64,000 bases of DNA from Dickeya poaceiphila (GCF_007858975.2 NZ_CP042220.2:4154001-4218000), one strand, 5' to 3'; shown: positions 47,837 to 56,350, numbered from the stretch's first letter. The notes: generated from the sequence alone by a model not told the origin. Numbers and translations are program-made.

Positions 47837-48919
47837 ATGTCAGATTCGCCTGTGTCAGACAAGCCGCTTGAGCAACACGCCGCACTCCCTGTCTTTGATG
47901 GTCACAACGACGTGCTGTCACGCCTGTGGCGGCTTCATCGCGATAATCCGACCGATGCCTTTCTGAACGGGCCGTCGCAAGGTCACATTGACCTGCCCCG
48001 GCTCCGGCAGGGCGGATTCGCTGGTGGCCTGTTCGCCACCTATGTTCCCTCTGCCAACGGTGATGCAACATCCATACCAAACGGTAACGATTCATTAACG
48101 ACTCCGTCGATGGCGCAGGCGCGTGACATCAGTTTCTGGATGCTCACCACATTGCTGCGCCTCGAAGCGCAGTCCGCCGGGCAACTGCGCATCTGCCGCA
48201 GTGTGGCGGAGATCCGCCACTGCATGGCACAGGGCGTGGTAGCCGCGGTGATGCACATCGAAGGCGCCGAGATGCTGGATGCCGAACTGGACCTGCTGGA
48301 TATTCTTTACGCCGCCGGGCTGCGCAGCCTGGGGCCGCTGTGGAGCCGACCGAATATCTTCGGTCAGGGCGTGCCGTTCCGTTTTCCGTCTTCGCCGGAC
48401 ACCGGCGACGGCCTGACCGACGCCGGGCTGCGGCTGGTACGCGCCTGCAACGCCAAACGCATTCTGGTGGACCTCTCCCACATGGATGAAAAAGGCTTCT
48501 GGCAAACGGCGGCGGTTTCCGACGCGCCGCTGGTAGCCAGTCATTCCAACGCTCATGCATTGTGCGCCCAGTCGCGCAATCTGACCGACAACCAACTGGC
48601 GGCGATCCGCGAACGCAGCGGCTTTGTCGGCGTCAATTTTGGCACCGCCTTCCTGCGCGCTGATGGCCGCAAAGACCCGTCCGCCACGGTGCAGGAGATC
48701 GTCCGTCACGTGGAGTATCTGCTGGAAAAACTGGGCGAAGATGGCGTCGGCTTCGGTTCCGATCTGGATGGCACCACCATCCCCAGCGACCTGAAGGATG
48801 TGGCCGGATTCCCCATTTTGGTGCAGGCGCTGGCTGATCGGGGCTACTCACGCACTCTGTTGGAGAAAATCTGTTACGGCAACTGGTTGCGGGTTTTGGA
48901 AACCACCTGGGGCGAATAG
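47837..48919 (+). CDS. Membrane dipeptidase family (M19, renal-dipeptidase type)
   Basis: 360 aa. Zinc-site motifs of M19 are present: FDGHNDVLSRL near residue 20 (HxD), MHIEGAEML near residue 140 (bridging Glu), ASHSNAHALC near residue 234 and GFGSDLDGT near residue 308. M19 enzymes hydrolyse dipeptides and tolerate a D-residue at the C-terminal position. No signal peptide. Divergent from the Tat-type binding-protein gene over about 200 bp, and followed by a LysR regulator, so it likely belongs to the same peptide-utilisation regulon. Confidence 0.87.
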   Translation: MSDSPVSDKPLEQHAALPVFDGHNDVLSRLWRLHRDNPTDAFLNGPSQGHIDLPRLRQGGFAGGLFATYVPSANGDATSIPNGNDSLTTPSMAQARDISFWMLTTLLRLEAQSAGQLRICRSVAEIRHCMAQGVVAAVMHIEGAEMLDAELDLLDILYAAGLRSLGPLWSRPNIFGQGVPFRFPSSPDTGDGLTDAGLRLVRACNAKRILVDLSHMDEKGFWQTAAVSDAPLVASHSNAHALCAQSRNLTDNQLAAIRERSGFVGVNFGTAFLRADGRKDPSATVQEIVRHVEYLLEKLGEDGVGFGSDLDGTTIPSDLKDVAGFPILVQALADRGYSRTLLEKICYGNWLRVLETTWGE

Positions 48920-49047
48920 TCAGCAGACACAACCTGACGCTATCCGACCACGTTTTTCAGAAAAATGGCGTAGTTCTTGCTTGGTTATACGTTGGATCGT
49001 GCCCCATCGGGCCGGTCCGGAACACATCACACAATGGGACTCAGGTT

Positions 49048-49956
49048 ATGCGCTTACGCCACATCGAAGTCTTTCAGGCGATTGTTCAGGCCGGCACCAT
49101 CAGCGGCGCAGCACGGCTACTCAACGTTTCACAGCCTAATGTCAGCCGGGTGTTGAATCATGCCGAGCAGCAACTGGGGTTTGCCCTGTTCGAACGCCGT
49201 TCACAGGGATTAGTCCCCACGGTGGAAGGCCAGCGGCTGATGCCGGAGATAGCACAGCTTTACAGCCAGTTGCAGGCAATTTCCCGCCTGACCGAGAACA
49301 TTCGCAAAGGCCAGTGTGAAACCATGCGGCTGGGTGCGGCGCACGCCTTCGGCCAGATGATTGTTGCTCCGGCGATGGTGGAGTTTCAGCAGCAGGTGCC
49401 TCTCATGAACATCGAGCTGGTAACCGAACACTTCAGCACCCTGTGCCAGAACATTCAGCAGCACCAGCTCGACCTGGCGCTGGTGTTTGGCCAGCAGGTG
49501 CCGCCGGATTTACTGGCCGAGCCGCTGTGCCAGTCACGCATGGTGGCGATTCTGCCGAAAGACAGCCCGCAGCAAGGGCCGGTATCGCTGGAATGGTTGT
49601 GCCACAACAACCTGCTGATGATGCAGCAGCAGGACCCGCTGGGCCAGGTGGTACACCGCGCGCTGCATGATCGCCGCCTTAAACCGGCGGCGTCGCTGTA
49701 CATCAAAACCTATTCGGTGATCGCCGATATGGTACTGGCAGGCGGAGGCACCGGCATTGTTGACCTGTTCACCGCTCGCCGTTATGCCGACCAGCTCAAA
49801 ATCGTGCCCATCAGCCAGCCGTTGCCGTTCGAGGTGATGCTGATAAGCCGCCGCGATATCCCGCAATCCCGCGAAATTCTGCAACTCAAGCAGGTGCTGA
49901 AAAGCAAGTGCCGTGAACTTGCCAGCCAGTGCCAGCCGCTGCTGGACGCCGCCTAA
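49048..49956 (+). CDS. LysR-family transcriptional regulator
   Basis: 302 aa. The N-terminal winged helix MRLRHIEVFQAIVQAGTISG with the recognition helix in NVSQPNVSRVLNHAE is typical. The C-terminal effector-binding domain follows (residues ~90-300). It lies at the right end of the accessory block just before yicC, on the same strand as the M19 dipeptidase, and is a plausible regulator of the two neighbouring operons. Relatives include the NocR/OccR opine regulators; the ligand here is unknown. Confidence 0.85.
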   Translation: MRLRHIEVFQAIVQAGTISGAARLLNVSQPNVSRVLNHAEQQLGFALFERRSQGLVPTVEGQRLMPEIAQLYSQLQAISRLTENIRKGQCETMRLGAAHAFGQMIVAPAMVEFQQQVPLMNIELVTEHFSTLCQNIQQHQLDLALVFGQQVPPDLLAEPLCQSRMVAILPKDSPQQGPVSLEWLCHNNLLMMQQQDPLGQVVHRALHDRRLKPAASLYIKTYSVIADMVLAGGGTGIVDLFTARRYADQLKIVPISQPLPFEVMLISRRDIPQSREILQLKQVLKSKCRELASQCQPLLDAA

Positions 49957-50085
49957 CCGCCGCGTCGGGCGTGCGGCCACGGCGTAGTCTGGCCGCACGC
50001 CTTGAGTTGTCAGCCCGTTAGCGCTGTCGCTTTTGGTAACGCCCCCTTATAATTACTCCATCACTTCTTAAACAGGTATGCACCG

Positions 50086-50949
50086 ATGATTCGTAGCATG
50101 ACCGCTTACGCCCGGCGAGAAATCAAGGGTGACTGGGGCAGCGCCGCCTGGGAGCTGCGCTCCGTAAACCAGCGTTATCTGGAAACCTACATCCGTTTAC
50201 CCGAACAGTTTCGCAGCCTGGAGCCGGTAATCCGCGAACGCATCCGTAACCGCCTGACCCGCGGCAAAATCGAATGCGGCCTGCGTTTTGAGCTGGACCC
50301 GCGCGCACAGGGGCAACTGATCCTCAACGAGTCACTGGCCAAACAGCTGGTGGCGGCGGCGAACTGGGTGAAACTGCAAAGCGACGAAGGCGAGGTAAAC
50401 CCGCTCGACATCCTGCGCTGGCCGGGGGTGATGTCGGCACAGGAGCAGGATCTGGATGCCATCAGCGCAGAGCTGATGAAGGCGCTGGAAGCCGCACTAG
50501 ACGACTTCATCCTCGCGCGCGAAAGCGAAGGCAACGCGCTCAAAGCGCTGATTGAACAGCGGCTGGTAGGCGTCAGCGCCGAAGTCGCCAAAGTCCGCGC
50601 CCACATGCCGAACATTCTGCAATGGCAGCGAGAAAAACTGCAAAGCAAGCTGGAAGAAGCACAGGTACAACTCGACGGCAACCGGCTGGAACAGGAACTG
50701 GTGCTAATGGCGCAACGCATCGACGTGGCCGAAGAACTTGACCGGCTGGAAGCCCACGTGCGGGAAACCTACAAAATCCTCAATAAGCAGGAAGCCGTTG
50801 GCCGACGCCTGGACTTTATGATGCAGGAATTCAACCGCGAATCGAACACGCTGGGTTCCAAATCCATCAACGCCGACGTCACCGCCTCCGCCATCGAACT
50901 GAAAGTGCTGATTGAACAGATGCGCGAGCAGATTCAGAATATTGAGTAA
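50086..50949 (+). CDS. yicC: YicC family endoribonuclease
   Basis: 287 aa, same length and sequence pattern as E. coli YicC (MIRSMTAYARREIKGDWGSA at the start, IEQMREQIQNIE at the end). YicC-family proteins are recently reported endoribonucleases acting on small RNAs. A TATAAT hexamer at 50048-50053 is a possible -10. In E. coli it is the divergent neighbour of rph; here about 28.7 kb separate the two. Confidence 0.95.
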   Translation: MIRSMTAYARREIKGDWGSAAWELRSVNQRYLETYIRLPEQFRSLEPVIRERIRNRLTRGKIECGLRFELDPRAQGQLILNESLAKQLVAAANWVKLQSDEGEVNPLDILRWPGVMSAQEQDLDAISAELMKALEAALDDFILARESEGNALKALIEQRLVGVSAEVAKVRAHMPNILQWQREKLQSKLEEAQVQLDGNRLEQELVLMAQRIDVAEELDRLEAHVRETYKILNKQEAVGRRLDFMMQEFNRESNTLGSKSINADVTASAIELKVLIEQMREQIQNIE

Positions 50950-50986
50950 CACCTCACAACGCATCACCCACCATCAAAAAACCCAT

Positions 50987-51012
50987 AAGCCCGCCGCATA
51001 GCGGGCTTTTTG
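50987..51012 (+). terminator. Rho-independent terminator of yicC
   Basis: An 8-bp stem AAGCCCGC (50987-50994) with GCGGGCTT (51001-51008), 6-nt loop, followed by a T-run (TTTTTGG). It starts 38 bp after the yicC stop. Confidence 0.9.
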
Positions 51013-51136
51013 GTTATCACGGGCTATCATCAGGAAGCAACAAAGACATGATTAGGGTGTACCTGTAGAAAAAACGCATTAACAAGAATCCAGTACCCAC
51101 GAGGCATAGAGCCACCGACTCAATAAACAGACTCGC

Positions 51137-51163
51137 AACGCCCTGCTTTCAGGGCGTTTTTAT
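51137..51163 (+). terminator. Second rho-independent terminator, no gene assigned
   Basis: Stem AACGCCCTG (51137-51145) with CAGGGCGTT (51150-51158), 4-nt loop, then TTTTATT. It lies 125 bp beyond the yicC terminator, with no open frame between them. It may back up yicC or end a short untranslated RNA. Confidence 0.75.
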
Positions 51164-51195
51164 TGGCACGCCAGGCATGGTGCGCAGCACACTAA

Positions 51196-51220
51196 TAAAA
51201 AACCGGGCCGAAGCCCGGTT
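51196..51220 (-). terminator. Rho-independent terminator of the DUF1471 gene
   Basis: On the minus strand, stem AACCGGGC / GCCCGGTT (51201-51208 and 51213-51220) with a 4-nt loop is followed by a U-run (A-run on the plus strand at 51196-51202). About 90 bp downstream of the DUF1471 stop. Confidence 0.85.
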
Positions 51221-51310
51221 AACAACAACATAAGAATAAACACAGGGAGGGAGTGACTCGTGATAATTGAGGATGGGATAGAGGGGTACGGGTCCCAACC
51301 TCAGCTCACA

Positions 51311-51556
51311 TTATTTATACAGAACCGCGTTGCCGTGCAGAGTATCGTCACCCTGAACAGACGTGATCTGGAAGGATTTGGCACCAGCAGCATCGGCTTT
51401 AGCGGCCAGTTTCGCTTGCAGGCTGTCGAGCGTGTTGGCGCTGGCAGAGACACTGCCGATTTCCTGACCCTGCGGGTACTGGATTTCCGTTGCAGCAAAA
51501 GCGCCGACAGACAGAGTGCTCAGTGCGATGGCAGTAAATACAGTTTTCATGTTCAT
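51311..51556 (-). CDS. DUF1471 (YhcN/BhsA family) periplasmic protein
   Basis: 81 aa. A signal peptide (MKTVFTAIALSTLSVGAFAA, cleavage near residue 22) is followed by the compact DUF1471 fold with IGSVSASANTLDSLQAKLAA and the C-terminal strand GNAVLYK. This multigene family is involved in stress and biofilm responses in Enterobacterales. AAGGA lies 7 nt before the ATG at 51556; a second ATG two codons on is also possible. The member cannot be named from sequence. Confidence 0.85.
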   Translation of the reverse strand: MNMKTVFTAIALSTLSVGAFAATEIQYPQGQEIGSVSASANTLDSLQAKLAAKADAAGAKSFQITSVQGDDTLHGNAVLYK

Positions 51557-51918
51557 GATAGTTTCCTTTTTTGCATGTTCTTCGTTGGGTACCAATAAAT
51601 GACAAGTCAATTATCACTATGGTAACCACCACCAACTTAACAAAAAGTGCGATACATATCACATTTCTATGACATGAATATAAAAACACAACTTATTCAG
51701 TAAATTACTTCCACCAGGTATAGTTTAAGCCCTGCGGAATAATTAGCTGAATAAGCATGATGGAAACCAGGACTCACAGCATACGGCCTCGCCGAAATGG
51801 TAACAGTGTTAATAATTTCTAATAAGCATTACTTTTACTACTGATTAACTATCCCGAAAAATCCAGAACACGCCGGGGCTATGGCCCCTGAATTATTCAG
51901 GGTATAAAAGGAAATAAT

Positions 51919-51963
51919 ATGTCAACTAATGAACATCAATTTCCCTTAAATAAACGCAAGTAA
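51919..51963 (+). CDS. Possible 14-codon leader peptide upstream of expI
   Basis: ATG at 51919 encodes MSTNEHQFPLNKRK then TAA. The ribosome site AAAGGAAATAAT is strong. A perfect hairpin, CCCTGAA-TTA-TTCAGGG (51886-51902), lies 17 bp upstream. The expI start is 103 bp downstream. It might be a short regulatory uORF or a chance match; only the strong ribosome site supports it. The rest of the 51557-52066 gap is AT-rich with no larger open frame. Confidence 0.35.
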   Translation: MSTNEHQFPLNKRK

Positions 51964-52066
51964 TCACGCTGGAAAAGTAAGCAGCAAAAACGTTAACATA
52001 TATCCCCATCAGGTAAGTTTCTGCGCAAAAAACATGACGTTCATGACGTTGATGACAGGGGGAAAA

Positions 52067-52705
52067 ATGTTAGAAATATTCGATGTAGATTTTAGCGTAA
52101 TGTCAAATAACAAGCTGGATGAGGTATTTACACTACGCAAAGAAACATTTAAGGATCGTCTTGACTGGAACGTCAACTGTATTAACGGAATGGAATTTGA
52201 CGAGTACGATAATGAACACACCACTTATCTTTTAGGTGTTAAAGAAGGGAAAATTATTTGTAGTGTCAGATTTATAGAAATAAAATATCCGAATATGATT
52301 ACCGGTACATTTTTTTCTTATTTCGACAATCTCAAAATCCCCGAAGGAAATTATATTGAATCTAGCCGTTTCTTTGTTGATCGTGACCGGGTAAGAAATT
52401 TGATTGGCACCCGTAACCCAGCGTGTCTGGCATTGTTCCTTTCCATGATCAATTACGCCAGAAAATATCGTTACGACGGAATTCTTACCATTGTCAGCCA
52501 CCCTATGTTGACGTTGTTAAAACGATCAGGCTGGCGTATCTCCATAATCCAACAAGGGCTATCGGAAAAACAGGAGAGAATTTATCTGCTGCACCTGCCA
52601 ACTGATGATGAAAGCAGGCACGCACTGATTGAACGCATAACACAAATGACAAAGGCCGAATCTGACCAGCTCAAGACTTTGCCTTTGCTGATTCCACTGG
52701 CTTGA
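52067..52705 (+). CDS. expI: Acyl-homoserine lactone synthase
   Basis: 212 aa, LuxI family. Conserved residues are visible: R24, F28, W34, D45 and D48 (in RKETFKDRLDWNVNCINGME and FDEYDNE) and R68, plus the ESSRFFVDRDR segment near residue 97. It makes an N-acyl-homoserine lactone signal. ATG 52067 is preferred (GGGGG 5 nt upstream; MLEIFDV is the standard LuxI start); the frame is open 11 codons further. The last 35 bp overlap the convergent expR gene. Confidence 0.93.
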   Translation: MLEIFDVDFSVMSNNKLDEVFTLRKETFKDRLDWNVNCINGMEFDEYDNEHTTYLLGVKEGKIICSVRFIEIKYPNMITGTFFSYFDNLKIPEGNYIESSRFFVDRDRVRNLIGTRNPACLALFLSMINYARKYRYDGILTIVSHPMLTLLKRSGWRISIIQQGLSEKQERIYLLHLPTDDESRHALIERITQMTKAESDQLKTLPLLIPLA

Positions 52706-53423
52706 TCAGGTTCATTTCGACACCAAGTCGGATAGCATGTTTGGCATTCAGCACACCCAGTTTTTTTACAACATTGCCGATATGAAATTTTACTGTACTG
52801 GTGGTAATGCCAAGAATCAATGCAATTTCCTGATACGTTTTTCCCATGCTCGCCCAGTAGAGAATCTCATTTTCTCGCTGTGAGAAAAGATCGGCTTCTT
52901 GCGACTTATTATTATTTCTGTTTCGGCTCATCTCCCGATAAAGGGAGGTGAGCTTTTCATGGGCCGAGATCAGCAACATTTGCAGCTTATCTTTATTATT
53001 TTGAACAATCTCTTCCAACTCGCTACTACGATATTCCTCAACCATGAAAGACAGCGTCGCCAAATTGTTACCCGGATCATGCAGCACGAATGTATAACCA
53101 TTAACAATGTCGTATTCTTTGGACAAATTGAATATTCTGGAAAATTTCAATTTAGAACTGATAACCAGATCATCATCCCAGGAAAAAGGGGAAATCTTAT
53201 TAATCGCTGCCAGGATAACTGGATCAATATGTTGATAATTATTACTTCTGTAAATTTCAACCCATTCTGGTGGATAATTAGAAATAATTACGACATCTGT
53301 CGGCTTCCTCTTGTTCATGATCAAATAAGCATACTTGAAGTCGCCATAGTGTTTTAACTTTCGATTAAGATAACTCTGTATTGTGCTATTGATGAAGTCA
53401 ACGTTAGAGAATGATATAGACAT
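52671..53423 (-). CDS. expR: LuxR-family quorum-sensing regulator
   Basis: 250 aa. The autoinducer-binding domain contains YPPEWVEIYRSNNYQHIDPV near residue 50 and PFSWDD near residue 76. The C-terminal LuxR helix-turn-helix contains ENEILYWASMGKTYQEIALI near residue 186 and STVKFHIGNVVKKL. It binds the ExpI product and controls plant-cell-wall-degrading enzyme genes and its own locus in Dickeya (family knowledge). A GGGAGAG site lies before the ATG. The convergent, overlapping arrangement with expI is usual in this group. Confidence 0.92.
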   Translation of the reverse strand: MSISFSNVDFINSTIQSYLNRKLKHYGDFKYAYLIMNKRKPTDVVIISNYPPEWVEIYRSNNYQHIDPVILAAINKISPFSWDDDLVISSKLKFSRIFNLSKEYDIVNGYTFVLHDPGNNLATLSFMVEEYRSSELEEIVQNNKDKLQMLLISAHEKLTSLYREMSRNRNNNKSQEADLFSQRENEILYWASMGKTYQEIALILGITTSTVKFHIGNVVKKLGVLNAKHAIRLGVEMNLIKPVESAKAKS

Positions 53424-53477
53424 TCAACTCTCCCAAAGTCGCGTGTGACAGCCCAGGCTGACCGTAACGGCATGAAA

Positions 53478-53496
53478 GTATAGTATCAACCTATAC
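53478..53496 (-). promoter_or_regulatory. Inverted repeat upstream of expR, possible operator
   Basis: GTATAG (53478-53483) and CTATAC (53491-53496) form a perfect inverted repeat around a 7-bp spacer, 55-73 bp upstream of the expR start. Size and place suit a regulator site, perhaps for ExpR itself. The match to a lux-box consensus is weak. Confidence 0.35.
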
Positions 53497-53564
53497 CTTA
53501 GTCTAACTATCTTTCCCGATGCAAACTCCTTAACATTTGCAGCAAATAACATTAAGCACAAAAA

Positions 53565-53594
53565 TAAAAACCTCTGATCCATTTTAAAGATCAG
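53565..53594 (-). terminator. Orphan minus-strand terminator upstream of expR
   Basis: On the minus strand, stem CTGATC / GATCAG (arms at 53573-53578 and 53588-53593, plus flanking pairs) is followed by GGUUUUUAUUUUU. No coding gene lies upstream of it on that strand before 54 kb, so its transcript, if any, is unknown. It may shield expR from readthrough. Confidence 0.5.
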
Positions 53595-53640
53595 AAAGCC
53601 AAATTGGCGAACACCAGGGAAATATCAGTTAGTTTATTAA

Positions 53641-53772
53641 TATATATCCAAAATAATTCAAATTGCAGTTAGTCGACAACCGAGTGAATCTCCAACAGCT
53701 GGCGTTGAGCCAGTACCGGGGGTAAGTGCAGGCGAACAACTTATCTGCAATCTGGAGTATGGCGGACTTATA
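53641..53772. repeat. MITE-like palindromic repeat, degenerate copy 4 (opposite orientation)
   Basis: Starts TATATCCAAAATAATTCAAA, which is the reverse complement of the right end of copies 1-3, and ends CTGCAATCTGGAGTATGGCG followed by GACTTATA, the diverged reverse complement of their left end. About 130 bp, non-coding. It shows that the family is spread outside the LPS locus. Confidence 0.6.
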
Positions 53773-53807
53773 ACATTGTATTTTATAAGCTTGTATTGTT
53801 GGCTCTT

Positions 53808-53857
53808 CCTCCCTCCTGCTCTCCTCGGATCGCAGGTGAGAGGGAGGTCATTTTTTT
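53808..53857 (+). terminator. Orphan plus-strand terminator-like hairpin
   Basis: CCTCCCTC (53808-53815) pairs with GAGGGAGG (53840-53847). Part of the intervening sequence can extend the stem, and TCATTTTTTT follows. No coding gene precedes it on the plus strand after expI, so it may end an unannotated small RNA or be a relic. Confidence 0.5.
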
Positions 53858-54175
53858 CCTTCCCGTGATTGTTCCACGTCTGCGCCCATCAATGCCACCC
53901 ACAGCAACCACCAGGCAAAAACCACGATAATACAGCTATTAGAATAAATTATGCGTTCTTTGCCGCTGATCTAACAGCACTTGTCCTGCCGCATCAACGG
54001 ACCGCAATGTCAAACAAACCGCCCGAATAAAACGCTGTTCATACTCCTGTAAAAAATACACATAAGGGGGAAGCGTAACACTTCACCAAAATGGCTGTAC
54101 GACCTGCAACCAGACATAAAAAAAAACATCTGCTGTCGGTAGTCTGTTATAAACGGCATTGACGGGATAAAAGCC

Positions 54176-54594
54176 ATGAAATTCAGCCATATCGGATACA
54201 TCGCCAAGGATAGTGGCACCACTATCGCCGCGATGGCGACCTTTTTCCCTCATATCACGGTACATTGCAAGACCGTCACCGCTCAGCCGATTTACGTCAC
54301 CTTCAGGAGCACCACCTATCACGATATGCAGATAGAACGGGTGGAGCCAATGCCGGAAGCGGGATGCGGGACAAAGAACGCAAGGATTGCCTGCCGTACC
54401 CTATCTGCTTTGAAGCAGGTTATCTCCAAAAGAAATACCAACTGTTACGCGCTGAAGGCTGGCTGGCGCTTATGCGCCCGTTTTATGCCTATCCGCACGG
54501 GCCGCAGGCCAGTCATCAGTACAAACCGGAGGCGGACATTATGGAGAGCGTGTCCGGCAGCATCAGTCTGATCGCACAAGGAGCAACTACGTGA
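54176..54594 (+). pseudogene. VOC-superfamily (glyoxalase/epimerase-like) gene with a frameshift
   Basis: The first part reads MKFSHIGYIAKDSGTTIAAM ... YHDMQIERVEP, a VOC beta-alpha-beta N-terminal half. Near 54347-54352 the frame is lost. The second half continues one frame over as NAGSGMRDKERK ... ICFEAGYLQKKYQLLRAEGW ... KPEADIMESVSGS, the matching VOC C-terminal half. Restoring one base near GAGCCAATG gives about 139 aa. The true stop (54592-54594) overlaps the GTG start of the next gene. It is either a pseudogene or a sequencing error. Intact relatives sit beside NRPS/PKS-type genes. Confidence 0.65.
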
Positions 54595-55724
54595 ATGATT
54601 ACGCCCTTTTCATCGCACCCCTAAAACGTCTGATTGAAGACACCTTACCTGAGGGGCGCCATATTGGCGGACAAATCGATATCGCCCCGGAGAAAGCGCG
54701 CCTCACCGCGCACTATTCACTATCGCCAATGCTGAATACACTGGGTGTGCCAGCCGATTACCAGCCAACCTGCTGGCTGGAGCATCAAGGCATTGCCCTA
54801 CGGACATTGCCCTTGACTCTGCGGTGCGAAGTCTATGAATCATTAGGCTACATCGATCCTAATCTGCTGTTCGCCGCCCCCGGCCCCGGTATGGCGGCGC
54901 TGGTGGTGGATAACATGGGCAACCAGGAACAGCGCGATGCGTTCTTCTCGCAGTTTAGCCGCGAGCTGACCTGGAGTGCTTTTGCCATGACCGAGCCGGA
55001 AGTGGGCAGCGATGCACAGAAAATAAAGACCAGCGCCACCAAAGTGGATGGCGGCTGGTTGATCAACGGCGAGAAATATCTGATAGGCAATGGCGTCATT
55101 GCCGACACAGGGGTCGTGTTTGCCCGCACCGCCGCCGGCCCGCTCGGCATCAATGTCTTCATCTTTTCACCACGTCATCAGGATGGCGTATTCGCCGAGC
55201 GAATCCCTATCAGCGGCGTACCGGGCTGTAACGTATCGCATTTAACCTTTCGGGATCTGTTCGTGCCGGACAGTGCGCTACTTGGGCAACATCTGAAACC
55301 AACCGAGCGCTTTGCCCGTTCCGCCATGGTGACCTTCGATTCACTGCGCCCTTGTGTCGGTGCGATTGCACTTGGCATCGCTCGTTCCGCGCTCAATCTC
55401 GCCTTACAGCAACGTTGGAGCACGCCACGCGCCGCCTGGCTACTAAAAGCCAGACGGCAGTTGCAGGCAGCCATGGCGCAAGTTCGCACGATCTGTGAGC
55501 GTTTTGAACAAGGGGAAACCTGCGGACGCGAAGCCGGGCTGGTCAAAATCACCGCCACCAGGGTGGCTGAGCAGGCCGTAATGACTGTCATTCATCATGC
55601 GCCCCCCGCCGCACTGGGCGAATATCCTCGCCTGGCGAAAGCCTGGCGCGACGTGAAAGCCTTTGAATACACCGAAGGCACCACCTTTATCCATCTGATT
55701 AACCATGGTTATCGGTGTGAGTAA
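54591..55724 (+). CDS. Acyl-CoA dehydrogenase family protein (carrier-protein-bound substrate likely)
   Basis: 377 aa, starting at GTG 54591 with AAGGAG 7 nt upstream and overlapping the VOC frame by 4 bp. FAD-binding motifs WSAFAMTEPEVGSDAQK near residue 142 and GGWLINGEKYLIGNG near residue 161, and the C-terminal KAFEYTEGTTFIHLINHGY carrying the likely catalytic Glu, place it in the ACAD fold. Next to ketosynthase-like and phosphopantetheinyl-transferase genes it probably oxidises an acyl or aminoacyl group on a carrier protein. Part of the Vfm-side cluster; I do not assign a letter. Confidence 0.75.
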   Translation: MNDYALFIAPLKRLIEDTLPEGRHIGGQIDIAPEKARLTAHYSLSPMLNTLGVPADYQPTCWLEHQGIALRTLPLTLRCEVYESLGYIDPNLLFAAPGPGMAALVVDNMGNQEQRDAFFSQFSRELTWSAFAMTEPEVGSDAQKIKTSATKVDGGWLINGEKYLIGNGVIADTGVVFARTAAGPLGINVFIFSPRHQDGVFAERIPISGVPGCNVSHLTFRDLFVPDSALLGQHLKPTERFARSAMVTFDSLRPCVGAIALGIARSALNLALQQRWSTPRAAWLLKARRQLQAAMAQVRTICERFEQGETCGREAGLVKITATRVAEQAVMTVIHHAPPAALGEYPRLAKAWRDVKAFEYTEGTTFIHLINHGYRCE

Positions 55725-56293
55725 CCAGGCTGACCCGGTTTTAGCCCTGCCAACCGCCCGCTAGCGCAGGAAACGGGTAGCCTGACGGTAGCAACGCGTA
55801 CTACTCGCGTTCCGCACTCTGTTACAGCAAAGCTTGTTGTATGCCGCACCAGGTTTATCCATCACCGTTTTGGGGTTCAAGGCGCAAGGGCTGATACTGA
55901 CTGAGAGTGATCTGCCCTGTACCTTGCCAGAGCGCTCAGGTGCCTTACATCACCTACAGTCGGCGTTGAACAAAACCGGCACCCCCATTGTTCAGATTGA
56001 CTTGATCGCCCCGCATAACGTTAACCACTCTTCATCGTATCGTTTGGCGCGGTTAATGAATTTTCTACGGGAAAAATTTCTTTGGAAAATATCCCGTGCC
56101 CGGTCACGGCGTTAGCATCGCTCCATTCATCAGTTTTCACCCGTTACAGCAGCAACAACAGTTGCCCAAAGGCGATACCGCATTGCTGGTCAGTGTCGCG
56201 CAGAGGCAATACTCATCGCTACTGATTGAAATTCGAACAAAGTGCAATACACAGTTGCAATATCGGGCAATACACAACGGTGATTCCCGATAA
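55717..56293 (+). pseudogene. KAS III-like gene, truncated and frameshifted
   Basis: A GTG at 55717 overlapping the dehydrogenase 3' end gives VSNQADPVLALPTAR and then stops at 55762. From about 55792 the same frame reopens as the C-terminal half of a KAS III-like thiolase-fold protein. This includes VQIDLIAPHNVNHSS, the expected His-Asn region. Near 56085-56096 the frame shifts, and the next frame reads PGHGVSIAPFISFHPL ... GDTALLVSVAQRQYSSLLIE, the final strands of the fold. The middle of a normal 320-aa protein is missing. Confidence 0.6.
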
Positions 56294-56350
56294 GGTACGT
56301 AGTTATCGCGCTAATGGTATGCTTTGCGATTCAACTAACAGGACAGATCA

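Larger units (their letters stand above)
53424..54175. other. 752-bp intergenic region between expR and the Vfm-side genes
   Basis: Contains the expR upstream inverted repeat, an orphan minus-strand terminator, a degenerate MITE copy and an orphan plus-strand terminator. No credible open frame is seen on either strand. From 53860 to 54175 I see nothing definite. Confidence 0.5.

Noticed and set aside
21379..50085. Prophage or integrative element for the accessory block
   Set aside because: No integrase, transposase, phage structural gene, tRNA or flanking direct repeat was found; the block consists of metabolic, transport and unknown genes.
53478..53496. Canonical lux box upstream of expR
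   Set aside because: Only a 6-bp inverted repeat with a 7-bp spacer; the ACCTG...CAGGT-type core is not present, so it is listed only as a possible operator.
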